A stretch of DNA of 64,000 nt, taken from positions 62,001 to 126,000 of the forward strand of contig NZ_PTJA01000008.1 in the NCBI RefSeq assembly GCF_002934545.1. The letters run 5' to 3'. The DNA comes from Lacrimispora xylanisolvens (lineage in GTDB: Bacteria; Bacillota; Clostridia; Lachnospirales; Lachnospiraceae). The notes beneath the pieces were generated by a model, which worked only from the letters and a program-made list of their open reading frames with translations, was not told the origin of the DNA and ran no database searches. Positions 32,856 to 42,205 of the stretch are shown one piece after another (position 1 is the first letter of the stretch; every line of letters begins with the position of its first letter). Both the position numbers and the translations under genes were made by a program.

Positions 32856-34697
32856 TTACTTAAAAGGTAGTTCCCCATCCTTTACTGTCACAAACTCGGT
32901 TTCTTTTTGAATGTTATCAGCTACATTAATACAAGCGCATCTGGCAGATTTTCCGTATACATTTGTTGATTTATACAGATTCCCCTGGCTGTCTTTAGTA
33001 AGCCGACCATTCTGATCAAGCCAGGACAGCAGTGCCTTAGGATTAAATCCTCCGTCTTCACATATTTTTTCAAAGTTATTTCGTATTATTCGAACCTCAT
33101 CCCCTTTGATGGAACCAAGACAGGGATCGGATCCGCTTTCGAACTTTGCCTGATTACTGACACAAAAATCCTGTATGTACTCAAAGCCACGAACACCCAC
33201 ATCCACATTCTCCTTGGTATGCAAGTGCTTTTCTATGTCTGCTACTGTTAAAGCTCGTCCATCGCAAAATATCCATTCCGTCGCCAAAGCATCGCCGGTC
33301 AGAATTGCTGCAGCAGCCATTGTCTGCTTTTCGGTCGAAGAAGTCCCTAATTCTTGGTAGAACTGCTTGTAATAATTCTTTGCCTTTTCCCTGGCTCCTT
33401 CTGTCGATAGAAAACCCATGAATAACCGCCCCGCATGGCCGTAATTTGTTCTTATGACCTCCAGGAGACCATGTGCATCTTCAAACAGCTTTTCCCTGCA
33501 CTCAATCTCAATGATACGGTTTACGGATCCTCCTCCTGACGCATTGTGGGTAATGGGAGACTCTCCGGAAGTAATGGTGCAATTCTTCCATGTAAGAGTA
33601 TTCTGTAAGCCTCCTGTTTTCGCTCCTCTGGTCTTACCTATGCCTTCACAGAGCATATAAACGGCTTGCTCAAAAGACTTCTTATCTTTCACAAGCTGAA
33701 ATTCATCTAAGATCAATGGGAGGTTATTTACAAATCCTGCCTGCTGTTCCAATCCCACTACTGTGCCATTAAAAGTCTGCATAAAGTTAGCGTCATCGTT
33801 CGGATCAGCCCATACGGAAGCTGCCATAAGTTGGGCCACTGTTTTTCCCGTCTCAGTTCCGCCCCATAGATGAACAATAAAGTTCAGTTTTCCTATGGTT
33901 TTTAGTACAACCGATGCGAAGCTTGCAGCCAGAGCAATCTTGGCCGGAGAGTTGGTCTTTCGAACTTTCCGTACTTCTGAAGCCCAGGCTTCCAGAGTCC
34001 CTTCTGAGCGCACAGACCGAAATATCTTTCTAAAATTATCCTGACCGTCAAACTCCAAGTTGCCTGTATAGGGGCAGAAATGTCCGGTTTTCGTCCAGCC
34101 CAGGTGACTCACAGACTGGACTTTTGGAATGATATCATGATTAAGATCATCAATATTTTGCAGGTACTCCACCAAATAGGAAGCATTTTTATCCGATACT
34201 GATATATCTTTGTCAGCAAGATCTTTTATGCCATTTGCCGTAAACAATGCCTTTTTAGGAGCCACCACGCTGCCCCAGGCTCCATAATTTCTGCGAAACA
34301 TAAGGCGAAGCCTTACGCTTTCATCTTCAATGTTTATAAGCCTTTGCACGGGCAGGATCGGGTGTGTGCAAGCTATATCAATCCCCTGCTTGTCATTACG
34401 CCGAACTATGCCCTCATCATTGGCGATCCAGTCTCCCGTGTAAAGTTCTATTGGCTGATCCTTAAAATTGGTGACGTTATTTACAACACTATTCATACTC
34501 TTTTTATCACCATGCTGCGCAAAGTACGCCTTAACCATTGTGCCAAAGCGTCGAAACCCTACCTTTTCCGCATTGGCAGCCAGTTCATTAAACAGCTGTA
34601 AGTATCTAAATCCATCGTCCCGATGAGAGTAAAGGAGCTTATAAGGCTCTTCGGTATTAAATTCTTCCTGGGTGTATACCTTTAAAGGTTCATTCAT
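32856..34697 (-). CDS. Phage replicative helicase (DUF927 family)
   Basis: 613 residues. Walker A LWGGTETGKTVAQ and Walker B NLPLILDEFQ lie in the middle, then TSGESPITHNASGGGSVNRI. This matches DUF927 helicases found with CHC2 primases. The start overlaps the primase gene by 4 bases (ATGA), so they are coupled. Likely drives replication from the adjacent iterons. Confidence 0.85.
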   Translation of the reverse strand: MNEPLKVYTQEEFNTEEPYKLLYSHRDDGFRYLQLFNELAANAEKVGFRRFGTMVKAYFAQHGDKKSMNSVVNNVTNFKDQPIELYTGDWIANDEGIVRRNDKQGIDIACTHPILPVQRLINIEDESVRLRLMFRRNYGAWGSVVAPKKALFTANGIKDLADKDISVSDKNASYLVEYLQNIDDLNHDIIPKVQSVSHLGWTKTGHFCPYTGNLEFDGQDNFRKIFRSVRSEGTLEAWASEVRKVRKTNSPAKIALAASFASVVLKTIGKLNFIVHLWGGTETGKTVAQLMAASVWADPNDDANFMQTFNGTVVGLEQQAGFVNNLPLILDEFQLVKDKKSFEQAVYMLCEGIGKTRGAKTGGLQNTLTWKNCTITSGESPITHNASGGGSVNRIIEIECREKLFEDAHGLLEVIRTNYGHAGRLFMGFLSTEGAREKAKNYYKQFYQELGTSSTEKQTMAAAAILTGDALATEWIFCDGRALTVADIEKHLHTKENVDVGVRGFEYIQDFCVSNQAKFESGSDPCLGSIKGDEVRIIRNNFEKICEDGGFNPKALLSWLDQNGRLTKDSQGNLYKSTNVYGKSARCACINVADNIQKETEFVTVKDGELPFK

Positions 34698-35221
34698 TCT
34701 AAGCTTCTCATCTCCTCTTGCTCTTTCCGGAAACCAGATGTTAAAATCCTGTAATCTTCTTCAAGAACTTGTTTTTTATTAATTACTAACACCCATTCAT
34801 CTGACAGGGGTTCAAATATCATTTCCAGTTCATCATACATTCGAAGCAATCGGCACAGTTCAATTAATTTTTGCAACTTCCATGCCCTAAATGCTTCCTC
34901 ATATCTACGTTTTTTTTCCCTCTCCCTCTTTCTCATTAATATCTGAGATAGATGTACTTTTTCACCAGAGTGATAATCCCCTCCCAGTTCAATGAATGCC
35001 TCTTTAAAGCTTAGATCGTCCATCATTTGAACAAATGAGAAAATATCTCCGTTTGCACCACAGGCATGGCAATGGAAATCCCGGTCATAAATTTTTAATG
35101 AGGCTTGTCGGTCGCCTGAGTGGAAGGGGCATGGAATAAAACCCGCCCTGCTAGGTTGAAAGCCATAGCGTTCCACGATATCCCTCATGCTATATGTATC
35201 TTTGATTTCCTCAACGGTCAC
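34694..35221 (-). CDS. CHC2 zinc-finger primase-like protein (N-terminal DnaG-type domain only)
   Basis: GTG start at 35221 behind GGAGGTG. 175 residues. The zinc finger CPFHSGDR..FHCHACGANGD is the DnaG-type CHC2 motif. The protein stops after about 175 residues and lacks the TOPRIM part, as is usual when the DUF927 protein supplies the remainder. It primes phage replication with its partner. Confidence 0.85.
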   Translation of the reverse strand: MTVEEIKDTYSMRDIVERYGFQPSRAGFIPCPFHSGDRQASLKIYDRDFHCHACGANGDIFSFVQMMDDLSFKEAFIELGGDYHSGEKVHLSQILMRKREREKKRRYEEAFRAWKLQKLIELCRLLRMYDELEMIFEPLSDEWVLVINKKQVLEEDYRILTSGFRKEQEEMRSLE

Positions 35222-35681
35222 CAGAGACACCTCCCAGTAGTTCAATTATCTTGCTGCCAGTATGTAGTTTGTCACAGAACAAGAATCTGGTATCATATTT
35301 ACGTTCCATGGTCTTTAAGATCTTTTCCAACTTCTCGCCTGTAACTGCCTTAGAAGAAGTCTTCAGGCGAGGATTGTTCCACTGGTGAACATCGTCAATG
35401 CTCTTGATCTGGTTGCTGTGCTCCACCAGAATAATTACCTTAACGCCTATTTCCTGCGCTCGTTTTAATTCGTCAGTAAATCTTCGATGCCCCTGGCACA
35501 CGTTGGAGGCGACCTCGGTTAAATTTTGCTTCCGGTCTATAATCAGCCTGGGATTGTCAAAATTCATATAGTCACCCACATGGAGCTTGCTGACAAAGTG
35601 CTGTATTCCCTTCTGATCGAAAGTATCCACAATTTTACGGATTGCCCTGGCCTTTTCTCTGGAATCAATTTGTATAACCAT
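35211..35681 (-). CDS. ERCC4-type (XPF/Mus81-like) nuclease
   Basis: 156 residues. MVIQIDSREK, LHVGDYMNFDNPRLIIDRKQ (the GDxxx..ERKxxxD-type active site) and TEVASNVCQGHRRFTDELKR give the ERCC4 fold. It probably resolves branched replication or recombination intermediates. Overlaps the next start by 11 bases. Confidence 0.85.
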   Translation of the reverse strand: MVIQIDSREKARAIRKIVDTFDQKGIQHFVSKLHVGDYMNFDNPRLIIDRKQNLTEVASNVCQGHRRFTDELKRAQEIGVKVIILVEHSNQIKSIDDVHQWNNPRLKTSSKAVTGEKLEKILKTMERKYDTRFLFCDKLHTGSKIIELLGGVSGDR

Positions 35682-35692
35682 CTGATTCCTCC

Positions 35693-36124
35693 TTAGTTGA
35701 ATGGAAGACCTTCGTCTTCCACTCCATCGGGTATATTCACAAATCCGTCACCGATTGCACTGCTGGGCGCAGGCCTGGATTCATCTGCAGATCCGTTTGC
35801 ATTGTTGGAATTCTTAGATTCACCAAATTCTACCTGCTCCGCCACAACATCTGTCGTATAAACTTTTTGCCCATCCTGATTTGTGTAGGAACCTGTTTGA
35901 ATTCGTCCCTCAACAACAATTTTATTTCCCTGAAAGAAATATTTTTCAATGAACTCTGCGGTCTTTCCAAATGCTACTGTATTTATAAAGTCCACATTCT
36001 GCTCATTTTCTTTTTTAAACCGCCTATCAACCGCGATGGCAAAGCGGGCAACGGTATGTCCATTGTCCGAATATCTAACCTCCGGATCCCTTGTCAACCT
36101 GCCTATTAGAATTACTCTATTGAT
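35693..36124 (-). CDS. ssb: Single-stranded DNA-binding protein with an apparent AUC start codon
   Basis: OB-fold typical of SSB: NRVILIGRLTRDPEVRYSDN, VARFAIAVDR, VDFINTVAFGKTAEFIEKYF, and the acidic tail GVEDEGLPFN. The normal first codon (Met before NRVILIG) is ATC here at 36122-36124, eight bases from GAGGAGG (36133-36139). The next in-frame start is TTG at 36097, which would remove the first beta-strand. Either AUC is used or the sequence has an error. It acts with RecT and the replication proteins. Confidence 0.85.
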   Translation of the reverse strand: MNRVILIGRLTRDPEVRYSDNGHTVARFAIAVDRRFKKENEQNVDFINTVAFGKTAEFIEKYFFQGNKIVVEGRIQTGSYTNQDGQKVYTTDVVAEQVEFGESKNSNNANGSADESRPAPSSAIGDGFVNIPDGVEDEGLPFN

Positions 36125-36138
36125 ATGTCATTCCTCCT

Positions 36139-36807
36139 CTATAGTTCATATTCCAGTCCTTTATTTGCCATATAAACGGGGCACTCTACCAACTCCTGGA
36201 CTTCCTTCTGAAAAACTGTTTCATTGCTTGTCCGGTCAGATAGATGCATTAGACAGACCGTCCTTAAATCATGGTTCTCGTTTACTCGAATAAAATCCTT
36301 GCAGGTATCGAGCTCCATGTGCGTAAGCTTTATCCGGTCCTGTAAGCCATCATAATATGATTCCCGTAACAGATCTTTGCTGTAATTGCACTCTATCATG
36401 ATGTGATTCAGGCTCTTAAATTTATACCGGATATACTCAGTATCAGTCGCAAAAAGCAACCTTCCAATTTCCTGGTGTTCAATCAGAAAACCAGAACACG
36501 GCGCGTCATGTACCAGTGGGAATGTCCTGACAGCAAAAGGCTTACTGATAGCCGATAATTCTCCTGTTACATGCCCCATACTTGGAGCCATAACAGGAAT
36601 ACCGACTTTTATGTACTCATGTAGATATTTGGCATGGTCTCCATGCTCATGAGAGACAACTACGCCCACTATCTTACTGATGTTGAAGTCCAGTGCTTTC
36701 TTGACCTCTTTGAATGGTATTCCAGCCTCTATAACAAGGCACTCCGTCTCATTGTGGAGCAGATAGCAGTTTCCTGCCGATCCGCTCCCTAAACAGGTCA
36801 ATTTCAA
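36139..36807 (-). CDS. MBL-fold metallo-hydrolase (YycJ-like)
   Basis: 222 residues starting at an ATG that overlaps the recT stop. Metal site SHEHGDHAKYL (HxHxDH), SGSAGNCYLL and later LLFATDTEYI. It probably cuts nucleic acid or a nucleotide intermediate; such genes are common between recT and ssb in phage recombination cassettes. Function inferred. Confidence 0.85.
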   Translation of the reverse strand: MKLTCLGSGSAGNCYLLHNETECLVIEAGIPFKEVKKALDFNISKIVGVVVSHEHGDHAKYLHEYIKVGIPVMAPSMGHVTGELSAISKPFAVRTFPLVHDAPCSGFLIEHQEIGRLLFATDTEYIRYKFKSLNHIMIECNYSKDLLRESYYDGLQDRIKLTHMELDTCKDFIRVNENHDLRTVCLMHLSDRTSNETVFQKEVQELVECPVYMANKGLEYEL

Positions 36808-37721
36808 AATGGATCACCACCATTTTCTTGAACGGCTTCATTGCTGACCGTCTCTGACATTTCCTCAAAATCAACCGTATTTGCCTGAGTTAAATCATCT
36901 TCGTGCTGATTCACTGTCTCATTGTCAATGTAACGAGGACTACCATCTTCACTTATAACAGCCATATCCCGCTCGTATGCGTCAGACATTTCAATACTCA
37001 TAATGCCCCACTTGCTGATTAACTGCCGGATCATGGTCTTTTCTGCCATTTCATCAAAACTCTTATACCAGAAAGAAGAATATTTCCAGAGATCCTTTTT
37101 AGGGATCTTCCCTTCCTGAAGCAAGTGGAAATCACTGAGATTAAAGGCCTGTGAATACTGGTCTGCATGTTTTTCCATCTTGGATCTGGTCCAGAAAATC
37201 TCCTTTCTAAAACCGTTTAGGAGTTCAAAGTATGCCAGATATCCGATAACTGGCAGCTCCTCTCTGATTGCATCATCTTCAATAAATTCAAACTTATGCT
37301 TTCCCGTTGATCGATCGCGCCCCAGGTACTCGCCTTGGCGGATATAGATAACATCCAAATCTTTGTACTGGCCTGTTCGCATTGCCAGCTGTTTATAACC
37401 TTTAGCTCCAAGCTGGAACTGAGCATCTACGGAAACAACTTTACCCTCTCGATCCTTTTTCTTATAAGGAACCATATAAAACTGTCCCAGTTGCGGACTG
37501 GGGGAGAGATTCAATGCCTCCCCCAGAAGTGCTGCACTTAAAATGCTGTTATGGCTACATTCCTGCAATGCCGGTGTATTCTGTACTGCTGATACCACAC
37601 TTGCAATAAATCTTGTTGTATTCTTCTGTCCAACCACCTGCAGGATATTTGCTTTAACCTTATCGCTCGATAAGAAGCTTGCCATCCCTTTTGGCTGTGT
37701 CGTTGTGACTTCATTTCCCAT
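36804..37721 (-). CDS. recT: RecT single-strand annealing protein
   Basis: 305 residues. LNLSPSPQLGQFYMVPYKKK and GAKGYKQLAMRTGQYKDLDV are hallmark RecT sequences; KWGIMSIEMSDAYERDM near the C-terminus fits. It anneals complementary strands during phage recombination and replication. It is directly after the Rad50-like ATPase gene. Confidence 0.93.
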   Translation of the reverse strand: MGNEVTTTQPKGMASFLSSDKVKANILQVVGQKNTTRFIASVVSAVQNTPALQECSHNSILSAALLGEALNLSPSPQLGQFYMVPYKKKDREGKVVSVDAQFQLGAKGYKQLAMRTGQYKDLDVIYIRQGEYLGRDRSTGKHKFEFIEDDAIREELPVIGYLAYFELLNGFRKEIFWTRSKMEKHADQYSQAFNLSDFHLLQEGKIPKKDLWKYSSFWYKSFDEMAEKTMIRQLISKWGIMSIEMSDAYERDMAVISEDGSPRYIDNETVNQHEDDLTQANTVDFEEMSETVSNEAVQENGGDPF

Positions 37722-37723
37722 CT

Positions 37724-39646
37724 TTATGCCTCCACTTTCAATGTGCTATTTTCCGATACTTTTAAAAGAATGAGCTGCTCTTCCATATCCGGAATGTTAA
37801 AATCGTTTACAGACTCTGCATTATCGATAAATATAGGCGCTGTCACGCCATAGATCTCCTGCAGTGCGGTGATAATGTCCAGCCCGGCAACTACTCTATG
37901 ACCTGCATTTAAGGAACTGAAGGGAACTCCATTTACCATGCATTCACAGGTTTCCTTGTATCCTCCATTGATCTGATTTTCAAACAGACGGAAATTGACC
38001 AGCTTGAATTTTGAGTTTATCCGTGAAGAAAGCAGGTCCATCTTCGCCTTTGTGAATTCTTCCAGAAGAAATAGTTCTTTCTCCTGATCAGCAATTAGCT
38101 GTGATGTTGTCCGTTGCTCCTGTTGCAGTTCTAATACGCGAGTCTGCACTCTCTGATTATTCTCTTTTCCTGTAAGCGTAGATTTAACTCTATCAAGCTG
38201 TGCAACCAGATCCTGCTTCTTCTGTCTCAACTGATTCAGATATCCTGATCCGGTTCCCATTTCCTGAGCCTGTTTTTCTAATTTTTCGATCTCTGCAGAA
38301 ATAGACTGATACTCTGGACTGCCAGATATCTCCACTTGTTGAGGTAATTTAGCCAACTCTTCCATGGCTGCTGTCTTCCGCTTATTCTGCTCCACCTTAT
38401 TTGCTTTACAGGTTTCCAGCTTCTCTCTAAGGACGCTAATCTCCTTTTCAAAAGCTTCAATATTTGCAGCAACCTGTTTTCCATTCTTAACAATGTCAGA
38501 AAGGCTCTTTTGCTTATTGGACTTAAACTCTTCCAGCTTAGTCTCTCTCTGCTCTGGCGGAAGCATCTGCTTACACATCGGGCAGCATAGAGTATCCTCA
38601 TTAACCTGCATGGTCTTTACTTCTTCATAATTTTTAAGCAATACTTCTCTATAAGACCTGTTACTCTCCAGAAGTTCATGTTTTTGTTTAATCTCCCGTT
38701 CTGTCTTCTCAAACTCTCTTATTGCATCCGAGAAGGAGTATCCGGCATCATCAATCTTCCGCTGAATTTCCCGCCTTTGATCCATTAGTTTTTCATTTGC
38801 TATGCGCTTTAAATCCCCCAAATTAAACTGTTTTTGCATAATTGCATTGTTAATCTGGGTAAGTGCCTCACTGGCTTTGGATGCGTTGCTTTCCTGCTCT
38901 GTCAGATCATTAATTTGTTTTTCCAGATCGGCTCTCTGGTTCTCGCATTTCACAAAATCAGCCTGTACCAGACCTTTGCTGGCTTCGTCAATTCTGGCCG
39001 GCAGCTCCGCTTGCCTATTATTCAGTTCTTTCAGCGCTTTCTTTGCTTTAGCTGTCAAATCATCTACAGAGAACTCTTTCAAAATCTCAGACAGTGGAGA
39101 AAACTTCTGATTGGTGGAGATCACATCCTGATCCGTAACCTCAGAGACCAATTTTAAAAGAATCGTTCTCTGGTCTTTCCATTTCAACGATGTAAACGCC
39201 TGGGGACTGGTGATTAACTTAAACAATTCCTCATTCATCAAATCATCTATGTAAGCTTTGTAATCCTTTTCCGTCTTGGGAATTTCATTGATTTCATATT
39301 TATTGATGTTCCCCTGCAGCTGAGAAACCTCGCTGCCTTTTTTCTTAACCCAGTTCTGCTCCTGCTTCTTGCAAAGGAGAATATCCTTCCCATCCGCTTC
39401 CAAAATGGCTGATACTTTAATAACCAGATTGTCTATAAGCTCGCCCTGGCGATCATTGGGACGAATGTTAAAATCAGACTTTCCCTCGCTGTCCTTATTG
39501 AAAAGAATCCATGTGAAAGCGTCCATTATGGTTGTCTTTCCGGTTGCATTCTGACCGGAAATGGTTGTCCTCTTATGAAAATCAATTACTAACTGGGTGA
39601 TTCCCTTGAAATTCTCGATAGAAATCTTTTTCAATCTCAGATTCAT
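37724..39646 (-). CDS. Rad50/SbcC-like AAA ATPase
   Basis: 640 residues, start behind AGGAGGATTG. Walker A TTISGQNATGKTTIMDAFTW, long coiled coils (200-320 and 400-510) around a zinc-hook CCPMCKQ, and a C-terminal IFIDNAESVNDFN. Paired with RecT, MBL and ERCC4 genes it forms the phage recombination system. No SbcD-type nuclease is seen in the cluster. Confidence 0.88.
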   Translation of the reverse strand: MNLRLKKISIENFKGITQLVIDFHKRTTISGQNATGKTTIMDAFTWILFNKDSEGKSDFNIRPNDRQGELIDNLVIKVSAILEADGKDILLCKKQEQNWVKKKGSEVSQLQGNINKYEINEIPKTEKDYKAYIDDLMNEELFKLITSPQAFTSLKWKDQRTILLKLVSEVTDQDVISTNQKFSPLSEILKEFSVDDLTAKAKKALKELNNRQAELPARIDEASKGLVQADFVKCENQRADLEKQINDLTEQESNASKASEALTQINNAIMQKQFNLGDLKRIANEKLMDQRREIQRKIDDAGYSFSDAIREFEKTEREIKQKHELLESNRSYREVLLKNYEEVKTMQVNEDTLCCPMCKQMLPPEQRETKLEEFKSNKQKSLSDIVKNGKQVAANIEAFEKEISVLREKLETCKANKVEQNKRKTAAMEELAKLPQQVEISGSPEYQSISAEIEKLEKQAQEMGTGSGYLNQLRQKKQDLVAQLDRVKSTLTGKENNQRVQTRVLELQQEQRTTSQLIADQEKELFLLEEFTKAKMDLLSSRINSKFKLVNFRLFENQINGGYKETCECMVNGVPFSSLNAGHRVVAGLDIITALQEIYGVTAPIFIDNAESVNDFNIPDMEEQLILLKVSENSTLKVEA

Positions 39647-39701
39647 TCTCTTGCAATCCTCCTATGCCCTATGTATAATAGGGATGAATATTGTTTACGT
39701 G

Positions 39702-40082
39702 TTACCTTGATTCCCTGGGAGTTGCAGCTCCTGGGGTTTCTTTTTCTGAAAAGCATTCTTCAAAAGTCAAATTGGTAAGTTTAAGAATCTTTTTAATTTC
39801 GGAAAGAGAAAACTCGTTTTTCCCATTTAACTTTTTCGTCATAGTTACTCTATTTACATTAATACTGGCCATTTCACAAAGTCTTTCACTTGTTGTCCTG
39901 TGATCAAAAATCCACTTTGACAATCCTTTATAAATGCAAATAGTTGAAGTTTTGAATTTTAATTTTCTAGTCACTATTTGATGTATACATTGCCTTGACA
40001 CTCCAAACTTATCCGCTATATACTGATAGCTCTCTCCCTGTTCGCGCATTAAATAAATTCTATCTTTTTCGCATTTAGTCAT
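39702..40082 (-). CDS. HTH DNA-binding phage regulator (126 aa)
   Basis: Two HTH-like regions: QYIADKFGVSRQCIHQIVTR and TTSERLCEMASINVNRVTMT. No catalytic motifs. Positioned at the start of the recombination/replication block and probably controls it. Family not assigned. Confidence 0.75.
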   Translation of the reverse strand: MTKCEKDRIYLMREQGESYQYIADKFGVSRQCIHQIVTRKLKFKTSTICIYKGLSKWIFDHRTTSERLCEMASINVNRVTMTKKLNGKNEFSLSEIKKILKLTNLTFEECFSEKETPGAATPRESR

Positions 40083-40097
40083 TTCTCACACCTCCTA

Positions 40098-40247
40098 TCA
40101 CAACGTCTCTAAAGCACCAATCACCATAAACATTAAAGCAATGCTTCCAATGAAGATCACAGCTGGCATGAACCGCTTTGTAAATTCCATCAGCTTCGAC
40201 GGGCGGGTGTCGGTGTAATCGTCTAAGTTGTCATAGTACTTCTGCAT
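40098..40247 (-). CDS. Small single-span membrane protein (49 aa)
   Basis: ATG at 40247 behind GAGGAGGTCTCCC. MQKYYDNLDDYTDTRPSKLM then one hydrophobic helix (AVIFIGSIALMFMVIGAL). Possibly a superinfection or early membrane protein. Overlaps the previous gene by 17 bases. Function unknown. Confidence 0.65.
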   Translation of the reverse strand: MQKYYDNLDDYTDTRPSKLMEFTKRFMPAVIFIGSIALMFMVIGALETL

Positions 40248-40434
40248 GGGAGACCTCCTCTGGTTCTAGCCCTGTCCGTTCGAAGAAATATTTTCTCGGT
40301 GCCCTTCCAGCTTTAACAATGAATCCCTTTGATTTTAATTCCTCGTTAAGCTGTCTAATAACGTCCTGACCGGTTCGTTTAGACACTTCCATGATCTTAG
40401 CCACTTCTTCTGATGTAATCATTAGTTTGCTCAC
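40231..40434 (-). CDS. HTH phage protein (67 aa)
   Basis: GTG start at 40434 (VSKLMITSEEVAKIMEVSKR) behind GGAGGG. A winged-helix/excisionase-like HTH: ITSEEVAKIMEVSKRTGQDV and LNEELKSKGFIVKAGRAPRK. This is the usual form of phage DNA-binding excisionase or replication-initiation helpers. Longer readings upstream lack a ribosome site. Confidence 0.7.
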   Translation of the reverse strand: MSKLMITSEEVAKIMEVSKRTGQDVIRQLNEELKSKGFIVKAGRAPRKYFFERTGLEPEEVSHAEVL

Positions 40435-40531
40435 GTACTTCCCTCCTTTTATAATCCTTGCATGGGTACCTTCGGCTACAGTCTGGACAGCGGTCGCGGA
40501 ACCGGCAGGATTTACACGAATATGTAACCAT
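40397..40531 (-). CDS. Tiny cysteine-rich protein (44 aa)
   Basis: ATG at 40531 behind GGAG at nine bases. Six Cys: YSCKSCRFRDRCPDCSRRYP and a further Cys, a zinc-knuckle-like pattern. It overlaps the HTH gene start in another frame by 38 bases, so it is small but well supported by codon layout. Function unknown. Confidence 0.6.
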   Translation of the reverse strand: MVTYSCKSCRFRDRCPDCSRRYPCKDYKRREVREQTNDYIRRSG

Positions 40532-40532
40532 A

Positions 40533-41336
40533 TCAAGCAACTCCATATCTTATAGTCATTTCTTTTACGATGGCAGTGTATCCCTCAATAAGCTTTTTGT
40601 CATCGGCTATAATATCCACCAGAGAAAGCTTGTCTCTCTTTGACTTACAGATGCCCTCGTCCGCCATGCGCCGGCGTTTGTTGGTAAGTCGCTGTTTTAA
40701 GCTAACCCCCATCCGCTTTTCTAAAAGATCATAGCTTTCCGCACGAACCTGCTGAAAAGCTTGTCCACCGCCTAACTCTTGTGCTATCTTATTAATAAGG
40801 TTCCGTGTATCCTCTCGCCATGAAGTCGTGTCCAGTGCGACAACCTCTCGAATACTCTCCACGCGATCAGCGCTGTTCTGAGCCAGTTCCTTAACCTCTG
40901 CGAGTTCCTGTGCCTGTCGTTTTTGCTCCTGCTCCACTCGGATCATGTACTGAAGCTGTGGAGACATGTCCTGGAACTGAAGAATCATTTTCTTGGCTCC
41001 GTCTTCCACGGATACAAAATAGTCCCTTGCAATCTTTCCTTTTGCGGAGTGGGAACTCATAGATAGATGTTTTGCAAAATCCGTTGTAAGCTTATAATCT
41101 CTGCACTCATTACCGTTCGTCATAATGACGAACCCCCGCCAATCCTTATCTTCATCATAGAATTCGTTTTCTTCTATGTTAGTTTTTGCCCATCTGGAAA
41201 AATTACTTTTGTCCATTCCTAAAAATTCATGTAACTTTCTCGCTGTAGTCATTCCGTCATTATCAATCCCCAGTGCGATTTCAATCGGGGTCAGACCTGA
41301 TGTATCCTCAGTTGAACAGTTCAATAAATCATTCAT
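40533..41336 (-). CDS. Antirepressor (AntA/ORF6C type)
   Basis: ATG at 41336 behind GAGGAGG. AntA region: LTPIEIALGIDNDGMTTARK, FLGMDKSNFSRWAKTNIEEN. ORF6C-like C-terminus: TTSWREDTRNLINKIAQELG. It probably inactivates the CI-like repressor and promotes lysis. 267 residues. Confidence 0.85.
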   Translation of the reverse strand: MNDLLNCSTEDTSGLTPIEIALGIDNDGMTTARKLHEFLGMDKSNFSRWAKTNIEENEFYDEDKDWRGFVIMTNGNECRDYKLTTDFAKHLSMSSHSAKGKIARDYFVSVEDGAKKMILQFQDMSPQLQYMIRVEQEQKRQAQELAEVKELAQNSADRVESIREVVALDTTSWREDTRNLINKIAQELGGGQAFQQVRAESYDLLEKRMGVSLKQRLTNKRRRMADEGICKSKRDKLSLVDIIADDKKLIEGYTAIVKEMTIRYGVA

Positions 41337-41352
41337 TACAATTTCCTCCTCT

Positions 41353-41766
41353 TCAATGTGCTGGTTGAATAAAAGCGCGAACAAATACGTCCAGATTTTT
41401 TAACTGTTCCTGGTCAGCAGAGCGCAGCATGTCTGTAATTCTCTTGATCTGTAGTTCCTTTTCGGAAGCTTCCCGGTCTGTCCCACCGGTGGCCTGATAA
41501 GCCCACACATTGGCATAAATTTTAAAATACTCAATTAACTGGTCTGCTTCTTCCTTTGTTGTAACAAGCTCTGTTATGTTAGGTTTCCTTCCGGTCATAT
41601 GGGCGTACATTTCTCTTGCAGCATTATCACAAGCTGTACCCATGCCCCAAAAATAACACCTGTTTTTCTTTTCCAGTTCAGCAGTGTAGGCAGTTCGTGC
41701 TTTCCGATAATACCCGGTTGGCGTCAGCATCTTTACCGGTCTGCTTTTTATTATGTAGATATCCAT
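41353..41766 (-). CDS. Early phage protein of unknown function (137 aa)
   Basis: ATG behind GAGGAGGTG. MDIYIIKSRPVKMLTPTGYY with aromatic/basic N-terminus and helical C-terminus (ELQIKRITDMLRSADQEQLK). No family recognised; first or second gene of the lytic early operon. Confidence 0.65.
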   Translation of the reverse strand: MDIYIIKSRPVKMLTPTGYYRKARTAYTAELEKKNRCYFWGMGTACDNAAREMYAHMTGRKPNITELVTTKEEADQLIEYFKIYANVWAYQATGGTDREASEKELQIKRITDMLRSADQEQLKNLDVFVRAFIQPAH

Positions 41767-41802
41767 ATTTTCACCTCCTCAGTTTTTCCTTTGGTCAACA
41801 AG

Positions 41803-42006
41803 TTACTTAGATTCTTTTGATCCTTCCATAAAGTACTCCATGGGGACATTAAAATGCTTTGCTAGAGCCATGAGACTCTTAGTACCGGGTCCAGACACTC
41901 CTGACTTCCAGTTAGAGAAAGCTGTCTGGCTAACACCCGTTGCCTTTGATACTTGATATGCCGTCTCCCCTGTTTTCTCCATGAGTTCACAAAGCTTGGA
42001 ATACAT
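41803..42006 (-). CDS. Cro-like XRE-family regulator
   Basis: 67 residues: AYQVSKATGVSQTAFSNWKS is a standard HTH. First gene of the leftward (lytic) transcript, divergent from the repressor gene, so a Cro role is probable. Confidence 0.82.
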   Translation of the reverse strand: MYSKLCELMEKTGETAYQVSKATGVSQTAFSNWKSGVSGPGTKSLMALAKHFNVPMEYFMEGSKESK

Positions 42007-42038
42007 CTTTTCACCACCTTTACAAATTACTATTGCAA

Positions 42039-42205
42039 ATACTTTCGAAATGTGATATACTTTCTAAGTCAAAACCACCACGTTTAAAAAAGAAAGCATA
42101 TCGTAGGCGAAAGTATTTTTTTACGCTTGCTTTTGTTTGCGTAAGTAAATAATACATCAACGCAAGTTAGTAGTCAAGTACTTTTACTAACTTTTTCGAA
42201 AGTAT
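42039..42205. promoter_or_regulatory. Divergent control region with three operator-like repeats
   Basis: CGAAAGTAT occurs at 42108-42116 and 42197-42205 and inverted at 42039-42047. The spacing between the two divergent regulator genes fits the CI/Cro operators. Promoter -35/-10 boxes are not clear. Confidence 0.6.
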
